From: Enhygromyxa salina
GTDB taxonomy: Bacteria > Myxococcota_A > Polyangia > Nannocystales > Nannocystaceae
Assembly: GCF_002994615.1 (NCBI RefSeq)
Contig: NZ_PVNK01000127.1
Coordinates: 27,957-91,956, forward strand
DNA: 64,000 nucleotides
Direction: 5' to 3'
Shown: piece by piece, positions 55,507-61,128 of the stretch
Layout of the letters: each line of letters opens with the position of its first letter
Position numbering within the stretch: position 1 is the first letter of the stretch
The notes under the pieces: generated by a model
What the model was told of the DNA's origin: nothing
Databases searched by the model: none
The model's input: the letters and a program-made list of their open reading frames with translations, nothing else
Position numbers and translations under genes: made by a program

Positions 55507-55911
55507 GTGTTGCCCTACGTGGCGTCGTCGGGCATCGCAGCGAGCGTGACGGTGCTGGCTTTGATGCTCAACTTACTGGGCCTCAGTCGCCGGTCTGACG
55601 CGGACCTGAGCAAGATCTTCTATCGGCGGGTCCAGTGGATCGGCCGGCAGGCGAGCGCCATGTTCGTGGGCTCCTTGCTGTTGCTCCTCACCCTCGCATT
55701 TCCTGCGATCGAGAGCGACGCCTTTGACGGCGCGAGCAATTTCGTGGTCGCTCAGTTCTACGTGACCTCGGCGCTTACCGCGGTGCTGAGCGGTCTCGCC
55801 GTGTCGATGGTGCTCATGCTGCAAAGCACGCTCTCGGATCTCGTCGCTGTGCTTGGCATGAAGGTCAAAGACCACTATCTGCTGGCGCCGAGCTCCGACC
55901 AAGAAGCTTGA
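55507..55911 (+). CDS. Membrane protein of unknown function
   Basis: 134 residues from GTG 55507 (open frame extends upstream, so the start is uncertain). Three hydrophobic segments (GIAASVTVLALMLNLLGL, MFVGSLLLLLTLAFPAI, LTAVLSGLAVSMVLMLQSTL). Third gene of the plus-strand segment that carries the EEP fragment and the small membrane protein. Confidence 0.6.
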   Translation: MLPYVASSGIAASVTVLALMLNLLGLSRRSDADLSKIFYRRVQWIGRQASAMFVGSLLLLLTLAFPAIESDAFDGASNFVVAQFYVTSALTAVLSGLAVSMVLMLQSTLSDLVAVLGMKVKDHYLLAPSSDQEA

Positions 55912-56398
55912 GCACCTCAGGGCTCCGCTGGGCCCCGTCAGACCTGATCCGGGCACACCGCCCCCGCCCAGCAGCTCGCTGGATTCCGCAATCGGAACTT
56001 CGACCGCCGCGAGCTGCTGACCGTGTGGCTCGTGGGTCTACCCTCGCTCGCGGCCCGGCTCGGCATGCGCCAGCACGCTGCGCTGGCTAGCAGGCTCGTC
56101 TCGACCAACGTCCTGCCGCCGCGCGGGCGGAGGACTTCCGCGCCATGATCGAGCACGGGCTGAAGGTCGCTGGGGCGAAGACCAAGGGGGCCAGTACGGC
56201 CTGGACGGGGGCAAGTACGACCTCGAAGGACTCCCGTGGCCAGCGCGGGACCAAATCTCGCAAACAACGCGGTATGGCACAGTACTCGTCGCTGGCCTCA
56301 GGCACCTCGTTCATGCCGATGGGGTCCCACTCACCGAGCAGGAGCGACCGGATAGCCTGGTGACGGCGCCGGGCGCCGGTCCTCCCCCGAGTGGTCCA
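55912..56398. repeat. Degraded region with 50-bp cassette-boundary repeat, copy 2
   Basis: Copy 2 of the repeat is at 56235-56282 (CGGGACCAAATCTCGCAAAC). It is 116 bases downstream of the immunity candidate at 56399. On the plus strand a broken frame can be followed (FDRRELLTVWLVGLPSLAAR, then in other frames RAEDFRAMIEHGLKVAGAKT and LPWPARDQISQTTRYGT) and may be a decayed gene; I cannot name it. No intact gene here. Confidence 0.5.
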
Positions 56399-56611
56399 TC
56401 AGCTAGGCGCTCGCCGATCCACGCGAGTCGCCTGCCAGAAGTAGCGAACGTCATCGTGAAGTTCGTTGAGTCGCTCGACCTCGCGCTCGGCCTCCTCCTC
56501 GCTCCAGACGATGCGCTTCACCGTGACGCGATTGCGCAAGTCCACCTCCTGTCCCTGGAAGTCGTCGAGGCGAACGATGGCGAACGCCCGTTCATGTTCG
56601 TTGCGTGCCAC
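56399..56611 (-). CDS. Candidate immunity protein 3
   Basis: 70 residues from the GTG at 56611, 9 bases after the stop of the tail frame and preceded by GGGGA. Acidic helical part (IVWSEEEAEREVERLNELHD) then VRYFWQATRVDRR. I recall small proteins with EAEREVERLN and YFWQ motifs next to RHS tails in myxobacteria, but give no family name. Role inferred from position. Confidence 0.55.
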   Translation of the reverse strand: MARNEHERAFAIVRLDDFQGQEVDLRNRVTVKRIVWSEEEAEREVERLNELHDDVRYFWQATRVDRRAPS

Positions 56612-56620
56612 TTGTGTCCC

Positions 56621-56985
56621 CTATCGTATCGCTTTCGCGCGGTCCTCGGTGAGGCTCCCAAGCCGTTGCATCGTGGCAGGGTCGAATACGTTGCCCGTTA
56701 GGTCGAAGACCACGTTGTCAGCACCACCACGCCCGGTGGCGGCCTTGATCTGGTGAAGCCTCTCGCTGGCCAGGATCGGGTCGATCCCGTGGAACTTCTC
56801 CAGGCGTCGGAAGACCTCGACCTCGTTCTTGGTCGTCCGCATCACGGAGTTGACCACGCCTTCCGCGCCCGGATACTGCGCCTTGACTACCGCGAGGCGT
56901 CGCTCCGCCTCGGGGAGGAAGTCCCCTACGGTCCGTCCTACTCCCCCCTCTGCGGCAGGTGCTCCTCCAGAGTTGCTGGATGATG
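56621..56985 (-). pseudogene. Orphan RHS toxin tail 3 (5' end lost)
   Basis: Open frame of about 120 codons with no proper start: GAPAAEGGVGRTVGDFLPEA, ERRLAVVKAQYPGAEGVV, FRRLEKFHGIDPILASERLH, QIKAATGRGGADNVVFDLTG, NVFDPATMQRLGSLTEDRA. The block HQIK..GRGGADNV.FD.TGNV.DP is a conserved C-terminal module of polymorphic toxins. It joins the truncated tnpC directly at about 56985, so its RHS body has been removed. Followed by the immunity candidate. Confidence 0.72.
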
Positions 56986-57896
56986 AGCGCCGCGGCCGCG
57001 GCGCTGCCTTCGGGGTCCTTGTTGTCGAGCACCTGCACGCCGGTGTCGTCGGTCTGCAGCACGTGTGAGGCCAGCACGGTCTGGCCGAGCAGCTTGTGCA
57101 AGGGCGCGAGCAAGCTGGCGCACGCGCGGAGCCAACCGACCATCGTCGAGACCGTCAAGTCGAGGCCGTCTCGTGCGAAGATCTTGACCAGGCGATTCAG
57201 CGGAAGATGATCGGCGTACTTGCTCACGATCACGTGCGTGAGCAGCCCCGGCTCGGCGAGGCCACGCACGATCACCTGCGGTGGACAAGGCGCCGTCACC
57301 ACTGGCCCGTCGCCGCTCTTGGGCGCGTACTTGGCTCGCTTGGTGTGCACATGGATGAAGTGCCCTTGCCTCCAGTCGAGGGTGTGCGACTCGGCGTAGC
57401 CGATGAAACCCATGTCGTCGCAGCCCTCGAGCTGCGAGCGCTCGACGTCGATGACTCGCTCCTCGACCGGCAAGTGCTCGGGCGGTCGTTGCCGCCGCGA
57501 AGGCTTCTTCGCTTCGCCTTCGGCGGCCGCGGCCTCGTCGATGTCTTCGGCGTCGACCTCCTCGAGGTCGCTGTCGATCTTGGCCTCGAATTTGTCGAGG
57601 TCCTCGAGCGGGTCGACCGTCTCGGACTCGTCGTCCGCTTCGACCTTGGGCTTGTCCGCTTCGCTGACGAGGCTCAGCAATAGCGAGAGCTGGGACGTGT
57701 CGATCTGCTCCGACGTCCGGCCCTTGGCCGACTTGCGCAGCCGCATCAGCTCGAACTCGAGGTGCGCGGTTCGACGACCCAGCTTCTCCAGCAGCTTCAG
57801 AATGTCATTGACGAGCTCATTGTGCTCGCCCTTGCTCAGGCGATCGACGAGGTGGCTGCGGACCTGGTCGAGGTTGAGCTCGTCGCGGCTTCCCAT
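56985..57896 (-). pseudogene. tnpC: IS66 transposase TnpC, N-terminal part
   Basis: From the ATG at 57896: leucine-zipper-like start (NDILKLLEKLGRRTAHLEFE), a long acidic insertion (DDESETVDPLEDLDKFEAKI), zinc-binding and DNA-binding parts (EHLPVEERVIDVERS, CPPQVIVRGLAEPGLLTHVI, VSKYADHLPLNRLVKIFARD) and the first catalytic Asp (LQTDDTGVQVLDNKDPEGS). The other two catalytic residues are lost with the C-terminus. Not active as it stands. Confidence 0.88.
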
Positions 57897-57922
57897 ACTG
57901 GTATAAGGCAGCCTCAGCAGCG
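57897..57922. repeat. 26-bp direct repeat, right copy
   Basis: Same 26 bases as 50026-50051, same orientation, 7.87 kb apart. It fills the gap between tnpB and tnpC of this IS66 element. In the left copy it precedes a tnpC read in the other direction. Confidence 0.9.
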
Positions 57923-58291
57923 AAGTGTCACAGTTTTCTTTTCCGGCACCCACCGCGACCGCCGACGTGAGCCCGCGAGTTCGATGCCCTCGAGGATCAG
58001 CATCAGCTCGGCCGCTTCGACCTCGACCTTGACCTCGCCGAGCCCGGGACGCTTCGGCGCGCGGAACGTGCCTCGCTCGATCCGCTTGTAGTAGATGACC
58101 CAGCCCGTGCGATCCCAAAACAGGATCTTCGCCCGGTTCCCGCGGCGGTTGATGAACACGAAGAGGTGGCCCGACATCGGATCCTCGGCGAGCAACGAGC
58201 GGGTCACGTTGCACAGGCCGTCGAAGCCCTTGCGCAGATCGACGGGGTCGAGGGCGAAGTAGATCCGCACGCTCGGCGGCAGGCTCAGCAT
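57914..58291 (-). CDS. tnpB: IS66 accessory protein TnpB
   Basis: 125 residues. IYFALDPVDLRKGFDGLCNV, GHLFVFINRRGNRAKILFWD and GWVIYYKRIERGTF are the conserved TnpB (Orf2) motifs. ATG at 58291 overlaps the end of tnpA by 7 bases. Needed for IS66 transposition together with TnpA and TnpC. Confidence 0.95.
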   Translation of the reverse strand: MLSLPPSVRIYFALDPVDLRKGFDGLCNVTRSLLAEDPMSGHLFVFINRRGNRAKILFWDRTGWVIYYKRIERGTFRAPKRPGLGEVKVEVEAAELMLILEGIELAGSRRRSRWVPEKKTVTLRC

Positions 58292-58629
58292 ACCGACCCC
58301 ACGACGCGGAGGACGCGAGCGAGGAGCTCGTCGTCGACGCCGCGCTCGACGTGCACGCGGGCCTGGCCGAGCTCGATGACCAGCGAGGATGACCTCGCGC
58401 TCGGGAGCTCGCCGACCACGACGACCTCGGCGAGCCTCGGCGGCGCCGGGTAATTCTTGGCCCAGCGAGCCAGGCGCTGCTCGTCGATGTCGTGGCGCTC
58501 GCAAAAGGCCCGCCGGCTCATGTCGCTGTCGCGCCAGGCCTGGACGACCTTCGCGGCGTCTGGACGGGTCCAACGGCGCTTGGCGGCGAGGGAGGCGAGG
58601 TCTCGAGGGTCTACGCGTCGAGTTGGCAT
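58285..58629 (-). CDS. tnpA: IS66 accessory protein TnpA
   Basis: 114 residues with a helix-turn-helix-like start (WTRPDAAKVVQAWRDSDMSR, AFCERHDIDEQRLARWAKNY) and a small C-terminal beta domain (SSLVIELGQARVHVERGVDD). Typical size and position for IS66 TnpA. ATG at 58629 lies 57 bases inside the left end of the element. Confidence 0.9.
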   Translation of the reverse strand: MPTRRVDPRDLASLAAKRRWTRPDAAKVVQAWRDSDMSRRAFCERHDIDEQRLARWAKNYPAPPRLAEVVVVGELPSARSSSLVIELGQARVHVERGVDDELLARVLRVVGSVC

Positions 58630-58682
58630 CCGCCGAGCGTCGGCGTCTACGCTCGCTGGCGACAGATGTCCTCACCGAGTGC

Positions 58683-59897
58683 TTACGGGCCCTCGTCGTG
58701 GAGGAAGTCCGTCGACCCGACCAGGTACGGCGCGGGCCCGAGCTCCGCGGCAAAATGGTGAAACATCAACACACGCCGACACAGCCGACGCGTGCGCAGC
58801 TCGAATCCCGGGCGGTTCGTCGAGAAGGTGTCTTGTCGCGTGGGCCAGTCCCGGTCTTCGGTCGGCGAGACTTCGAGCTGCTCGCCGTGCATCACGCCGT
58901 GCTCGCCGTAGTCGAGGACCACCTCGAACAGCCAGCCGCCCTTCACGAAGGGCGTGGCGTTGCCGTATTTGATGCGCTTGAGGTAGCGCTGCGCTTGCAC
59001 ACTCGTCTGGGCCAGGCGCGGTCGCTCCTCGAGCGCGTCTTGGTCCACACCCGCGAGATTCTCTTGCTTGTACTCGTAGACAATGATGTTGCCCCGGTCA
59101 TCGTGGCTCTCTTCGAGCAACCACGAGAACACGCGCATGGGGTCCCCCGGGTCCGAGACCCGCGCGGACGCGGTCCGCCCGAAAAAACTCGTCACGTTCT
59201 CGGGCGAGATCGTCCGCCAGTGGACATCCCCGGTCGCCTGCGAGGTCCACCGCTCGATCCGCGCGAAGCCGCCCTCGACCCGCGGCATGAAGCGCTGGAT
59301 CACGTGGCCATCGCGGATCTGCGACCAGACCTGACCCTGGTCGTCGAGCTGGTGCACGAGATCCTCGGCGCCCGCGAGCACGAAGGTGTCGCGGCGCTCG
59401 AGCTGGGGGTCCTCATCGCGGTACTCGGGCAAGCCCTTGTCGGTCTTGCGCGAGATCGCGGGCACCCCGAGCATCCAGCCGATCCCGAACGGCCCGTTGC
59501 CGAGGCCGGAGCTGTAGCTCAGCGACAGCTCCGGCCCAAAGCCACCGCGGCCCGGCGAGCTCGCGATCGGCACCGACATCGAGCCGCCGCCCGTGAAGGG
59601 GTTGGGCGAGAACTTCTCGCCGATGCTCCGCAGCGCGCCGCCGCCGGTCGGCAAGCTGATCGACGGCGCGAAGCTCGAGGTCGGATCGCTCTGGCCCGCG
59701 GGCGCCTGCCCGTCGCCGTAGGGCGACTTGAACAGCTCCGCGAAGGGGTTGTTCTCGTCCTTGGATTTCGCCCCCGCCCCGGGAGCGTCGCGGCCGGGGA
59801 AGCTGCCCGCGCCGAAGGGCTGCGTGGGCTGCGGGCCCTCGATTGGGATCGATGGTCCCGAGGTCATGCCGGGGCGCTTGGTCTTGTCGCTGCTCAT
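58683..59897 (-). pseudogene. Tc toxin B-type (SpvB domain) protein, cut by IS66
   Basis: 404 residues remain. A proline-rich start (MTSGPSIPIEGPQPTQP) is followed from residue ~80 by the SpvB domain: ISLPTGGGALRSIGEKFSPN, FTGGGSMSVPIASSPGRGGF, GPELSLSYSSGLGNGPFGIG and VPAISRKTDKGLPEY. After RRLCRRVLMFHHF and STDFLHDEGP the frame meets the IS66 end; the TAA stop is made of the first bases of that end. The middle and RHS parts of a normal 1400-residue or longer B protein are missing. ATG at 59897 has a GGGAGGGACC site. Normally B proteins form a hollow shell holding a toxic tail. Confidence 0.88.
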
Positions 59898-59918
59898 GAT
59901 GGTCCCTCCCCCGCCCGA

Positions 59919-60161
59919 TCAGGCGCTCAGCGTGTAGCGAACGATCACCAGCATCCCCGCGACCTTCGTGCGATCGAGCCGCGTCCCCTCTTTGAGCTTC
60001 GCGGGCGCAGTGTCGTCCGCCAGCGAGAGCGTCCACGTACCGGGCTCCTCGGTGATCGGCCCGGTGTCTCCGATCATGAAGGCTTCACCCTGCGACTGCC
60101 CGAGGTTCAGCTCGGCCACCCCGATGGGCGCGGATCCCATCCTGAGCGCCCGCAGCGCTTA
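59919..60161 (-). pseudogene. Tc toxin A-type C-terminal fragment (probable)
   Basis: About 77 codons open after an in-frame TAA: APIGVAELNLGQSQGEAFMI, PGTWTLSLADD and the end DRTKVAGMLVIVRYTLSA. The pattern W.L.L....D...V..MLVIVRYT at the end is like the C-terminus of TcA-type subunits (ILH.RYTAR). Ends 21 bases before the B-type gene, the usual A-then-B order. The identification rests on a short stretch. Confidence 0.45.
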
Positions 60162-60273
60162 TCGGCGCAGAGGGGCTCGACGTCTTGCGGCCCCTAACGA
60201 CCCGCCCATTGCCGAACCGCGCAGGCCTGGGCACGTGTTCTTTGCAAAACTGCCGACGACGGTGAACCTGCGG

Positions 60274-60600
60274 CTACTCTGGGTGGCCTCGATCAATCTG
60301 GATGCTCTCCACCCAGCGGTTCTCCTCGGGCAAGAGAGGACGCTTCAAACGCTTGTCAACTCGAATGATCAAGACTCCTGGGATTGAACCCGCTTCTTGA
60401 GCAGTCACGTTATCGGCGACAAAGAACCACCAGCCTCCCTCGTCCGCCCCCGAATCGAGTTCGGAAAATTGTAGGTTAGGATGCTCAGCTTTGTGGTCCT
60501 CCAGTGCCGCCACAGCAAGCCGAGCACGTGACGCTCGACGCGTGTCAGGAGCTGCAGCTCGGGCGACCGACGCTCTCGAGGGCGACTGCGGTCTCGACGA
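60274..60600 (-). pseudogene. N-terminally truncated small protein next to the boundary repeat
   Basis: The recognisable part is the last ~75 residues: ALEDHKAEHPNLQFSELDSG, ADEGGWWFFVADNVTAQEAG, VLIIRVDKRLKRPL and NRWVESIQIDRGHPE. It reads as the end of a small soluble protein, possibly an immunity-type protein. Upstream the frame runs through the boundary repeat copy 3 and has no proper start. Not recognised. Confidence 0.4.
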
Positions 60601-60603
60601 AGT

Positions 60604-60653
60604 CCCGTGACCAGCGCGGGACGACATCTCGCAAATAACGCGGTATGGCACAA
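60604..60653. repeat. 50-bp cassette-boundary repeat, copy 3
   Basis: Core CGGGACGACATCTCGCAAAT followed by AACGCGGTATGGCACA, the same as copy 2 there. 55 bases downstream of the immunity candidate at 60709. Confidence 0.85.
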
Positions 60654-60708
60654 GGGCCGTTCCTACCGCGAGCCCGCGTGCCACTGGCTTGCGGCAAAGC
60701 TGCCTCGA

Positions 60709-61110
60709 CTACTCCCGGTCAGGAACTGCCGAGTCGACGTGTTTCGGTTGGCCAAGCCACTTTTGTACCCTGGCCACGTCCTCTGGTGTTCGGAGCGCGG
60801 CGAGCCGAGGCAGCCAATACATCGCCTTCTCGTACAAATCGCCCCCTGACTCAATTTGCAACCAGTCTAGTAGCCGAATCAAGCGACGAACCCCTGCCAC
60901 CGTCGCGTAAAACTCCAGCCACCAACGTATCGTCGAAGCATCCCCCTTATGGATAGTAGCCTGTACGATGTCGAGGGCCTCTGAGGCTTTCAACTCCAAG
61001 CGAATCCCCAAGTGATGAGCTCCGCGAGAGTCCCTCTCAAACATGGCCTTGAGGGTGCGAACCCGGACTTCCCGCGGCTTTTTCACCAATAGGTTTTCGT
61101 TGATCGTCAT
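60709..61110 (-). CDS. Candidate immunity protein 4
   Basis: 133 residues from the ATG at 61110 (TTG 61128 would abut the RHS stop). Helical, mixed charge (RIRLELKASEALDIVQATIH, GVRRLIRLLDWLQIESGGDL, EDVARVQKWLGQPKHV). Starts 18 bases after the stop of the RHS gene and reads in the same direction, so it is the expected place for its immunity protein. Lower GC than the window. No family recognised. Confidence 0.55.
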   Translation of the reverse strand: MTINENLLVKKPREVRVRTLKAMFERDSRGAHHLGIRLELKASEALDIVQATIHKGDASTIRWWLEFYATVAGVRRLIRLLDWLQIESGGDLYEKAMYWLPRLAALRTPEDVARVQKWLGQPKHVDSAVPDRE

Positions 61111-61128
61111 CGAGAAACACGCCGGCAA

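Larger units (their letters stand above)
56985..58686 (-). mobile_element. IS66-family element, 3' truncated
   Basis: On the minus strand: left end GTAAGCACTCGGTGAGGACA (IS66 ends usually begin GTAA), then tnpA, tnpB and the first 300 codons of tnpC. The right part of tnpC and the right end are missing; the sequence changes to the RHS tail at about 56985. Inserted in the TcB-type gene, where its end gives a TAA stop. No second end or target duplication is left. Confidence 0.88.
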
